Shown piece by piece: positions 37,601 to 59,624 of a stretch of 64,000 bases of DNA. The DNA lies in NCBI RefSeq assembly GCF_010015445.1, contig NC_053134.1, positions 7,547,136-7,611,135 of the forward strand, given 5' to 3'. Source of the stretch: Perca fluviatilis. Lineage: Eukaryota; Chordata; Actinopteri; Perciformes; Percidae. The notes under the pieces were generated by a model. It was not told where the DNA came from. It worked only from the letters and a program-made list of their open reading frames with translations, and made no database searches. Every line of letters starts with the position of its first letter. Position 1 is the stretch's first letter. The position numbers and the translations under genes were made by a program.

Positions 37601-40600
37601 TGGAGTTTGGCTCCCCACCTAGATGCGGTAGCATCAGGTTGCATGTTGGCAACAGCCGAGCTCCCACAACTGCAGGGGACAGTGATGACAAAGCTAAGCA
37701 AACTTATAGTAGAGGCACTGCTGCCAAACCTAACAGAGTGATGGATAGGTCATGAGCCTTTACATGCAGGCAAACACTCCCCTCCCTCACTTTCTGCAGG
37801 ACTAGTTTCCTCCTCTCATATTGAGCCTCAGTTTGTGTGGGCTGACTGGAAGGTCCTCTCCTGTTAACTTGATCTATTCCTTGTTCCGCCTCTGTCTTCC
37901 TCCCGTGTCCCATATTTTCTCAACTTGACAGAATTTAAATCTTTCAGCACATGGAGCGCACTCCTGTTTTCTCTGGCCGGTCAGCGGAGGCAGAGGAAGA
38001 GGAGAGTGAACAGGAGTGGAGGAGATTCAGACGGGCTAATGTGGCCGGACAAGGCACTGTGCAGGACAGGACAATCATCAAGTCGGTGACTGTCAAAGTG
38101 TCACCACTTGATGTGGCTCCCTGGCTATTAGGCGACACGGGCCAAGTTAGAACGGTTCAAATAACAAGTTTTGTTTCATTCATTAAGACTTGTCTTTTTT
38201 TTTTTTTTTTTAAGTGACAGCCCTCACTGATTAATCTTTAAATATTGTTCTAGTTCCAGCTTCTTGAATGTAATGATTGGCTGCTTTTCTCTGTTTTGCA
38301 TCATTGTAAACTAAACATGTTGAAGTTTTGGAGTGTTGTTCAGAAAGAGGAAGCCATTTGAAGATGTCACCTTGGACTCTGGGAAACTGTGCTGCACATT
38401 TTCCACAATTTTTTTAACAACCACTAATTGACAAAATGGGGGGGGGGTGGGGGTGTCCCTGAGGTGACCCTGGCCGCTGACACATATTTTCCCTCCTCTA
38501 GAATTAATTGAAAAGGAAAATTTGGGGACCGTGTTATAGATCCTCCTTAGAAAGGAAAATGTTCTGCAGCTAATTGGATTTCCATATTTAACCAATTAGC
38601 TAGAAAAGCTACAAAGCAGCTCTGTGCCGCACAGAGAGCACCGGAGCATGTTGTGCTTAGCATCATGTTTCACTGTGGAAACACAGTCAGGACGTTATGC
38701 ACCATTAACAGAGAACAGAACTGAAAATCAGAAGCTAGGAATGCACACACACGGAAATAAAACGGTTCGGACCTGCAAGTGTGATCATCACTGACGGAAG
38801 CAATTTGTTTTCCCTCTGTGGGCTCAAACACCAAATGGTTAACGTAGCTGGTGTGGCCCTCCATCACCTAGGAAACATCATAGAAAATCAAGATGTAAAC
38901 AAAAACAGGAAACACATGATCAATAAACTGTTAAATGAGCATTTTCTAGCAAAACTGGGCTTACTAGACAAGCTGCAGCTCTGCTTTCTATGTGCACGGC
39001 TACATTTCCTGTTTTACTAAGTACCAAATGTCAGTGCTAAGTAGAAAGAGTTTGATGCCAACTGACAAGCCCAATTCTGGCCAATGTGCTCCAGATGCTG
39101 CACTACCTTGACTTCATGTCTATCCTGAAGATCAGAAGTCAGCAGGCGTAGCTTTCTGTCAGCTCCAGCGGTGCAAAATCTGCAAAGAGAAAGGAAGAGG
39201 AAAAGAAAGGTGAGAATATCAAAATAAACAGAGAGAGAACATCAAAACAGAGTCAGACTGTACGGACCCAATGACAGACGACATCTCTTCCTACATGCAT
39301 GCCTGCAGCCGCCTAGACTGACACCTCTGGATGAGAGTGTCAGTGTGTGCGGTAGAAACTTGGACAGTGATCAGTGGAAACACTGCCAGGGAGATTCTAA
39401 TTGCAAGCTAAGATAAACACAGAGAAAAACAAGATTCCTCACGCCATTTACGCAGGTCTCTGTTCAAAGACCTGTGTGGACTTTCCCTCTAATCAGTCGT
39501 AGTATACACCAGTGTCTGCAATTATTCACACAATTACACTAACTCACTTATGACAAGAAAAACACACATATCACCAGAATAAACAGACAGCGGTTTACAC
39601 ATTTTCAGTCGCAGGCACAGATGGATTTGGCATGATGTCACTACAAACACCCTTAACGTGCTTCAGGGTATTACTGCTACAGTAGATTAGATTATATTAG
39701 GATAGGCCTTCTAACCTTTGGAGTAAAGTATGGAACACTTTCCGGCCCTTTTTACTTTAATGTCAAAGCCATTTTCTTTATTGTGTTATACACTAAAAGT
39801 CACTATTAAAAGGGAAACAAGTGAATTTCAGCTTTGTTGTTGTAATTGAGCACTACAGTGCACACAATAACACAAGAGGAGATCAATAAAGAAAATGGCT
39901 TTGACATTAAAGTGTTGGTGTTGCTTTAGCCCAAGACAGAAATGAGAGACAAGAGTTTATCAATTCCTAGGTGATGTCACCACAAAGTACCCCTCAACCA
40001 AGAGACCTGAGAACACACAGAAACAGGAGACCTTTTTGGGGGAGAGGGATGATCGTTAAGTGTAAAACTAGGGCTGTCAAACGATTCATTTTTTATTTTA
40101 ATCGCATGTTTTATCACATGCTTAAAATTCTATTATTTTGAATTTCAGAACTTTTTTTAAAGTACATATTAACAATGGAAAGCAATTCTTACCAGTGTAT
40201 CTTGATTGGGATCAAATGAATGCAAAGAAAGTGACTTTATGAACATGATTTTAAGATTTGTATTTGTTTATTATTTATTTATTTATTTATTAATTTATTT
40301 ACTGTAAACAAAGAAAAATGTGTGAATCTAGTCACACATTTTAATCTAGAGTCAATATTGGGGTTGGGTATTGTTTGTTTTTTTCCCCCCCATACCGGTG
40401 CTAAAGCGGTACTTTTAAAACGGTACTTAACCAATACTTTTTAAGAAAGTAAAAAAAAAAAAAAGAAGGGTACTAAACAACAGTTGGTGACATTAAAGAA
40501 CCACTTGTTTATTGCTAAGGCCATATGGTCAAAATTAAATGATTTAATAATAATGTACTGGCACTTAAAAAGTTAGCAACAACAAATGTCAGTGTTTTCT

Positions 40601-43600
40601 TTACCTCCTTTCTGACAGAAAGAAAAATCCCTACTGTTGTTCCACACATCCTCTTTAAAAAAAATAAAAATAAAAAATACTTCCAAAGAGCAGATGTAAC
40701 ATTTTCTTTCCACAACCGCTCTTCTTCACTCCTTGTAAGCTGGATTTTTCCATTGTATGCTGAACAAATCTGCTCTGAGAAGGATTGTGATTGGCCAGTA
40801 ATTAAATAAGGCTGTGACTTGTCAGATGGGGTAGATTGTTGGTCTTTGCAATCAGCCATGCCACAGCAAGTTGTTTATTCTCTAACAAGCAGTAAACTGT
40901 AGTGCACAATGGTGGGCCTAATTTGTCTTATTATTAGATTGCATTGCTGAAATTCAATATGTGTTCTTTCTAACTTTTAGTTCTTCTTTCTAACTAACGT
41001 TAGTTGTTATGTGTGGTCTGTCTGGTCTTTGTAGGATTCATTATTCTGCACATCTTCCCATTACAAGCTACTGTGGTGGATGGTGGCAGCGCTGCAGCTC
41101 AAGCCCCCTCTCCTCCTCTCATCTCTCTAACTCTCTGTGGGCCCCCACTTGAGGCAAGACCGTGAGAATGTTATACTTTTCCTGGAAGGCACGGCTACGT
41201 GCAGATCGAAGGGAGGGATGGAACCTGAGTGGGTAGTCATCAGTGCAATAACATGTGCGCACGTCACAGGGCTGGCTCGAGGGCCCTGTGGAGTAAACCA
41301 CAGAAGGCCAGGAATTATCGCTGCCTTTCCTTTTCAATTACAGAAAGCCTAAACACCTCCGGGGGGATCGTGGAACCTTCCCATCCACCACTCCAATTAG
41401 GAGGAAACTCTTGCTTTCTAACAATCTACAGTTGGGCTACTTCCCTCCTGTCCAAGGCCACCTGAAATAACTTGGCTCACATCCTGGCAGCTGCAGCGTG
41501 ACAGTGAGGCAGTGATGACTTTTTTTTCATTCAGCGTGTCTACTGTGCTTTCTTCACAACTGCCTCTTGTTCTAGTCAATAGACGAGTGTTTGTGAATAT
41601 TTATACGGTTGTGTTTAAAAGACACAGATGTCAGGTTTCTGATGTGGGAATGAAGTATGACACCTTGACACCTCCTTATCCTATTACAGTGGTCTGATGA
41701 CCCCTTACATAACAAGAGGCACTAGAGCTGTAGATGTCCCACAATAAACACCATCTTATATTTAAAACAGCCAATTGTGCTAATAAAGTCATAACTTAAA
41801 CTGATTGACTCCGCTAATGTAAGCACCTCTTCACATAATATATGGACGGCTTAGCTGGTAGAGAGGCATGTCCAGTGAATGTAGAGTTGGTGGTTTGATC
41901 TCCAGCTCCTGTTGTTCACAGTGTTCTTGTGCAAGACACTGAATCCCCAACTGATGCATGTGTATGGGGAAGAATGATAGTTGCGTTGGATAAAAGCATC
42001 TGCCAATTTATTTGAAATGTATATTTCTGTCGCCTCTATTTTTGTCAAGGTTCAATAGGTGCTGTGTGGGAACACAAAATGCTGAAAGAAAGTATTAAAA
42101 AAGGATAGATAGATTATATCTAGATAGATTGCATTTCACTATGCAATTCTGTCTGCCAAGGACACGATCCTGGAAAAATGAAGGCTCGCTAGTACCCTAG
42201 CTAACACTGACAGCCAGAAACAAACATCTAAAATCTATTGTCTGTTTGATAATCTTAACAAAAGAACACATTTTCTTGCGGTGGCCTTTCTAAAATGAGC
42301 CGTGGTAAGAGTTAGCTAGTTGAAAAGTTGTCTACTTTCACTTTAAAAGGTGCTCTAAGCGATGTTGGGTGACGGCACTTCTTGTTGACGTTCAAAGTAT
42401 TTTCAAACATAGCGAGGCTAGCTCGCCCCTCCCTCCTCCTCATCCCGTCACATCTCCCTCCCTTCCGTCCTTCCGCGCACCAACCCCCCCAACCCCCAAA
42501 TCCTTCTTGTCGGTTATTTGCTGGAACACTGGAAGACTGTTATGTTTGGTGGTGCAGGTTGGCCAGTTTGTTTTTGTTGCCGTTTGTGGAGCCTGGGCTG
42601 TCTACAGAGACCACATTTTTTTACAGTGTGTTCAGGGGACAGGCAGCTAGCAGATAGTGAGGAGATGTTTGATGTTTTTTGGCACATAGAGATGTGGCAA
42701 AAAATGTTGTAGCCTAAAAAACGCGTGACATCACTTACAGCACCTTTAAAAACAGCTACATCCCTGCCAGGGCTTTATGCTACTTTAGCAATGTTTAGCT
42801 ACATAGCAATGTGTCTTGTGGAGAATCCAGAGATCAGCAGAGCAGAGTGAAGTCTCAGCGTGCAGAGCAGACATAGTAACGCCACTCAAGAAGCAATTGT
42901 TTGGAAAATTATTTAAATGAAATGAGCAGGTTTGACCATGGAGATGGGAGATATGGCTAGCTTGACTGCAGTCGTTGGTTGCATGGGAAGTCAGTTTCAG
43001 TGTCCCATAGTGCTGTGATGTCACGTGAAAACTATGAATAGGACACTTCCAACCAGCAGTTTTGCACGAATGGCACTATAAGGTAGCTCCTGAGCTAACT
43101 AGAGGGGCACTCAGGGTGAGTGAGTGAAAAGGCACTTTGTTGTGACCTTAAGGTAAAAATTATACCTTAGAGAGTATGTCATTGTACACGGCCAGTGTAT
43201 AAGTTATTTGTAGTAATCACAGTTTAAAAAAAACATGCTAAACACAACAATTATACTTTAAGAATTTGTGACAGTTCCATGAAAACCAGTTTATAAGGCT
43301 GAATATAAAAAACAAAGTAACTTCAGCAGCTTTTAACTTTGAAGAAACTTGACATGTTTTTTTTAACAACCATTCTTTATTTTGTCTGGTTGTTTTGTCT
43401 TCTTCTATTTGAGTATTACTGTGCTCATTACCATGGACTAAACCTGCGTTTCTCAACAGGGATGGTACAGCCCCCCCAGGGAGCCGTGAGAGGATGACGG
43501 GGGGCGCTGGAAGCAATATTTTGGAAAGGGGGGCAATGAGGTGCCCTTGGGGGGGCGTTTGTTTTAAGGAGAGTTTACACCAAAGATTCACAACAATACC

Positions 43601-44386
43601 AGTTAACACTTTAAACCAGTTTATCAAATTGGGGTACTTTGGAGTACTGCAGGGGGTACATGAAATTTTTATAAAAATGCTAATTTCAACATATGTCAGG
43701 GAGGGGGGGTAAGGGAACTGGATAATGGATAGAGGGGCGCTGGACCAAAAAATTTTGAAAACCACTGGACTAAACTGTGTTTAAGATTAGTCATGAGCAA
43801 CATTTGGCAGTATGTATTTTCTATTAACAAGAAGTGACATGTTTTGCAACTAATTTGCATCTTTTACAGTGCAAAAGTTTCATGTGTATATATTGCAAGT
43901 TTGACGCTGAAACTATTTATGAAGCAAGGACTTCCACAATCTATTCAAGATAGACACTACCATCGTACTGTCCTGCACCATGCAACATCACCACAACAAG
44001 GTGCTGGAAACAAAGTAGCAGTACCTGATTGTGGGTATTCTATCCAGCCGGGACTCTGGGCTCCAGGCGAGAGAATCAACCCGCAATTCATGATGAAAAG
44101 CTCGAAGAACATTAAATTCAACTCCCTCAATCTCCATATCCTCCTCCTGTGGGAACAAGTGTGCATTTAGAAAACAATAAACTGGGCATTACTGTAAGTA
44201 AACCGGGTTGTGTGAAGCTGCATCTCTCACCTGGAATAGGCAGGTGCCCACTACCACATACTGGTTTCCACCGTAGGCCAGAAGAGAAGCAGGGGTACCA
44301 GAGCTGAAAGGACTAAATTCAACCACATGAACATAGTCCTCACATGCCACAGTGTAACTGGGACTACGGCTAGAGTCCTCCTGCAT
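31689..44386 (-). CDS. nup37: nucleoporin Nup37, complete coding region
   Basis: Nup37 is a WD40 beta-propeller of the Nup107-160 (Y) complex of the nuclear pore. It also acts at kinetochores. Coding exons in order (minus) are 44386-44231, 44146-44025, 39179-39107, 38867-38773, 34265-34175, 33349-33168, 33067-33017, 31984-31891 and 31802-31689. They sum to 978 bp, or 325 aa, against 326 in human. Marker stretches are 'YTVACEDYVHVVEFSPF' at the start, 'GHTSYVNHLVFEP' with 'IASVSDDHTCRVWDL', 'MVAEKKGTIRFYDL', 'GNDWLIWDITRS' and C-terminal 'GSGLSWHRTLPLCVIGGD'. All splice sites are GT/AG and no stop interrupts the joined frame. The first coding exon begins at an acceptor at 44428, so an untranslated exon lies upstream, perhaps ending at a GTAAAG donor next to 45463. 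Its promoter is shared with parpbp. Confidence 0.97.
32001..32353 (-). repeat. tandem array carrying two copies of a nup37 exon 6 fragment
   Basis: In nup37 intron 7, blocks 32070-32147 and 32187-32285 are near copies of the middle of exon 6 (33168-33349). The first differs at about 3 of 78 bases. They alternate with three copies of a non-exonic block beginning 'tttaaatgtcatcaca' (32001, 32147 and 32287). The exon pieces lack the acceptor, the exon start and the donor, so they should not be spliced. Confidence 0.9.
32404..32866. mobile_element. MITE with long inverted ends, nup37 intron 7
   Basis: The left arm 'tttggatcttttgaa' with 'gaggtacttatcc' and 'cagtgtatta' is mirrored on the right by 'taatacactgactggataag' and 'ttcaaaagatccaaa'. 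An inner pair ('atcaatatcagttta' and its inverse) shows that the palindrome continues inward. Confidence 0.8.
34266..38772. other. nup37 intron 4, no gene
   Basis: This 4.5-kb intron holds no recognised exon. A GC-rich patch with CpGs at about 36715-36790 ('ggtgggggcgcgtgcgcg') resembles the edge of a dispersed repeat. Open frames here have no family resemblance. Confidence 0.5.
39754..39913. repeat. perfect 30-bp inverted repeat, 100-bp loop
   Basis: Positions 39754-39783 are the exact reverse complement of 39884-39913, in nup37 intron 2. The transcript could fold into a hairpin. It is possibly the ends of a small MITE. Confidence 0.9.
40070..40560. repeat. hAT-like element remnants, nup37 intron 2
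   Basis: 'ctagggctgtcaaacga' (40070) looks like a hAT-type end. 'ggttgggtattg' with 'ataccggtgctaaagcggta' (40365-40415) looks like a second element. Ends and duplications could not be fixed. Confidence 0.4.
41845..42030 (+). mobile_element. SINE-like repeat, nup37 intron 2
   Basis: The tRNA-like head 'cttagctggtagagaggc', with a decayed B box 'ggtttgatctcc', is followed by 'tgtgcaagacactgaatcc' and 'ttggataaaagcatctgcc', a tail common to LINE-tailed fish SINEs. Confidence 0.6.
42342..42750. mobile_element. MITE, nup37 intron 2
   Basis: Left end 'TTTAAAAGGTGCTCTAAGCG' and, read from the right on the minus strand, 'TTTAAAGGTGCTGTAAGTGA'. It is about 409 bp. The open frames inside are not genes. 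Confidence 0.75.
43444..43767. mobile_element. hAT-type MITE, nup37 intron 2
   Basis: A perfect 8-bp duplication GACTAAAC flanks it (43436-43443 and 43768-43775). The ends 'CTGCGTTTCTCAAC' and, inverted, 'CAGTGGTTTTCAAAA' are hAT-like. The interior is G-rich. Confidence 0.8.
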
Positions 44387-45462
44387 GCTGGGTGTCCTGG
44401 TAAAGCTGGCTTCAGATCAGAGCTTCAACTGTAATACATCAGAATAAAAGAGAACAAGTACCGTTACTTTGTCACTGTGAAAAGACGTACATCTGCTTAA
44501 TAAATCACCTTAGTATACTGAACAAAATTGGCCATTGACCTGAGCTAAGGTAGGCTGACTAAATATATATTGTGAGATGATATAGATTATACTATATTGC
44601 TATATATCATTACAATATAGATTTGGATATTAATGATAGAGATTTTGTCTATGATCTATATCCCCCCCACTCCAAGCTTGAGCAGGACTTCAAGTACTGT
44701 GTTTTGTGAGAACATAATTTATAGTGGAATAGAGATGTGGAATATTATGCTAACTTCTCATGTTCAGTTCAACAGCATAAACAAATTAAATCCATAACTT
44801 CAGCTGTCATAGATCAAAGTTCATCAGTTCATAAACCTCTGAAAAGCACAGTTAAATCAGACACCCTCATAAGGTATGCTTGGATAGAACGGTAGACCAA
44901 ACCTCATTCAAAATATCTACTTGTATTGTATATTACAGTAATCACAGAGGCATACATAGCTGCTAGTATGGCATGTGGGTATTTTTACTAAACTATATCG
45001 GTCACCCTTCAAATCGGCAAACATCAAACACACAAAGCAGAGCTTTATTTGAGATATGTTTAACTGAAAATTGGATATTACCCAAACTTAGCTAGCTATG
45101 GGCAAGACAGAGGTTGGACCGATATTCCCACAATAAACATGGGTGAACAGGTCGAATCTAGGTTATTTTGGTACAAAGTACGCCATATATACTGTGTACA
45201 TTATCTTATATGAGCTAATTTTAACAAGTCCAGTGTTCATGTTACTAACGTTACACATTAACGGCAACGTTAACGTGTCACTGGGAAAAGAGCTAAAACG
45301 TGACTGCTATCTATAAGTGCACCGCTAGCTAGCAATTAGCCAAACAAAGGTTTACATTGCCCGTTTTTACACTTTAACGCTCCGACTAATAAGGTAATAA
45401 TTAGCTCTTGGTTAAGAGAGTCTATTCCGATTCAGAATCAAGTACTGAGTGATATACTTTAC

Positions 45463-46269
45463 CACTTTATTTTCAAGAATTTCTTCGAATCAAATGGTAC
45501 GCGCGTTTAAAATGTTTTTAAGCTGTTTCCGGGTACGACATGGAACGTACCATTTGAGTACAAATGTCAAGGGTGATTTCGCGCAACGTAAATTTAAACA
45601 TCTAAACCACGTCGCATAATATTGGAACATTGTTGCGCTATGAAGTAAAACGTGTGCAAAACAACACTTTCTAGTATTATGCAACGAAACAAAGAAAAAA
45701 TATTGCAGTAGAGAAATACTTTTTAATCTATCGCTCCCATTGTTGTCTACTAAAAGCTGATTGGTCAGGAGGTACTAAACGTCATCGGCAGTTTAAAAAT
45801 TCAAAACTGCTTTTTGTCGTGGACGTGTATTCTCGGAGACTGCTACAATATTAGAGGTTTGCACCATTAAATTAACATTGTCCGTGATTTAGTGCAGCCA
45901 TCAACATTTGATACTCTTAATTATATCTGTGCATCGTGTGGGAGCTGACATAAAGACACATCGTGATACGTGTTTTGAAATAAATAGTAAGTTAAGTTAC
46001 TAAAACTAAAGTACCATTGTGCCACTGAGGCCAACGAATCAAGGATTTCCTTTCGATGAAAAAGGAAAGACATTTTAAACAACCTGTTAAGAGATTACTT
46101 TTGTCTTTACTTCAAAGTCCAATGGCTTTATTTTGCTCCTTAAAAGTCGATTTCTAGTCGGCTTTCTGCATACAACCTGGTTTATTAAACCTCATGTTTT
46201 AAGAGAAACTAGAGTAAAGTGATTTCACATATTTGTTAAGGAGTAATTTCCTTTACTGCTGCTTTATAG
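45463..46269. promoter_or_regulatory. bidirectional promoter of nup37 (-) and parpbp (+)
   Basis: The two genes diverge from here. It holds an E2F-type site TTTCGCGC (45577-45584), an inverted CCAAT box ATTGG (45760-45764), and CHR-like TTTAAA (45792-45797) and TTCAAA (45800-45805). No TATA box is evident. A GTAAGT at 45987-45992 could end parpbp untranslated exon 1, joined to the acceptor just before 46270. The exact start sites are inferred. Confidence 0.6.
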
Positions 46270-46275
46270 GAGAAC

Positions 46276-58519
<12,244 letters not shown>

Positions 58520-58639
58520 TACGGGTTTGTACTGGTTTCATGTCAGTCTATGGACTTTCTGTCAAATGGCGTTCATACAAAGCAGCTGAATGTTGTTCAT
58601 TTGTTTTCTTCCACTGACAAATCTTGTGCACTATGTTCC

Positions 58640-59300
58640 AGTTAAGGCTGCAACTAATGATTTTTAGTCCCAGTTAATCTGTTCACTGTTTATGATTTTT
58701 TTTTGGGGAATATGCTCATTTGCTTACCTGCTCTCATTTGCATACTTGCTGAGAGTTGGATGACTGTACGCTAAAAATGAAGCTATAGCGAGCTCCTTAT
58801 TTAAGCAGAACTAAACAGCTAGCCCAGCTCTGCTAAGCAAGATATAACTAGGTCATTATTTTCTGTACCAGAAATATTAAATCAAATTAAATAAATGTAA
58901 TTTCAATAAATTAATTAGTAAAAATTAGAGGTGCTAGGTAGCGGATTTTTAAAACTTTGGACAGAGCCAGGCAAACTGTTTCCCCCCCAATTCCAAACTA
59001 AGGCTAGCTAAACTAGTAAAATAGTAGCATTTAACATACATGTAGCTTCATTTGTAGCACACACACGAGAATCTTCTCATTTCACTCTCAAGAGTTAAAT
59101 AGGTTTATATTACAACCCAAAAATGTTAAAACTTCATTTAATTTCTTATTTTATAAAATGTCAAGATAGGTGAAATCTTTACTATTGAGAAGAAATAACT
59201 AGCACTTTTTTTGCATTTTTGCTTGAAATATTATGTGAATTCCTTATCAAAATTATTGCAGATTAATCTTCTGTTGATTAACTAAGAGATGTATTGTTTC
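58640..59300. repeat. dispersed repeat remnants in parpbp 3' region
   Basis: 'aaggctgcaactaatgattt' (58648) and 'gattaatcttctgttgatta' (59261) look like the two ends of a MITE. An inner stretch near 58700-58850 resembles the repeat at 47995. Confidence 0.45.
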
Positions 59301-59516
59301 CACACTAATTTACCCATTCAGCAGTGTGAGAAATGTGTCGCTGCAATGTGAATGGGTCAGTTGGATAGATCATTGGGAGATTTCTGGTCAGTATACTTTG
59401 TTTCATCAAGACAAGGCCTACTTTGTGCTTGGAATGTATTTAATCACTAGTTGTACAGTTTATTTAACTTGTAAAATTCCACAGTGAAATCAACTGTAAA
59501 TATGATGCAGACTTTT

Positions 59517-59530
59517 AATAAACTTTTATT
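59517..59530. terminator. back-to-back polyadenylation signals of parpbp and pmch
   Basis: AATAAA on the plus strand at 59517-59522 (parpbp) and AATAAA on the minus strand at 59525-59530 (pmch) lie two bases apart. parpbp would then have a 3' UTR of about 1 kb and pmch one of about 100-120 bases. Confidence 0.65.
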
Positions 59531-59624
59531 TGGTTTTACATGTTTGTGTACTCATTTTCTACATTTCATGATCACATATAGAAGGAAGAAATATTTACAG
59601 CACATTCAGGTCAGGATGGCAGCA

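Noticed and set aside
42369..42657. Overlapping open frames of about 90 codons
   Set aside because: They lie wholly inside a MITE with inverted ends.
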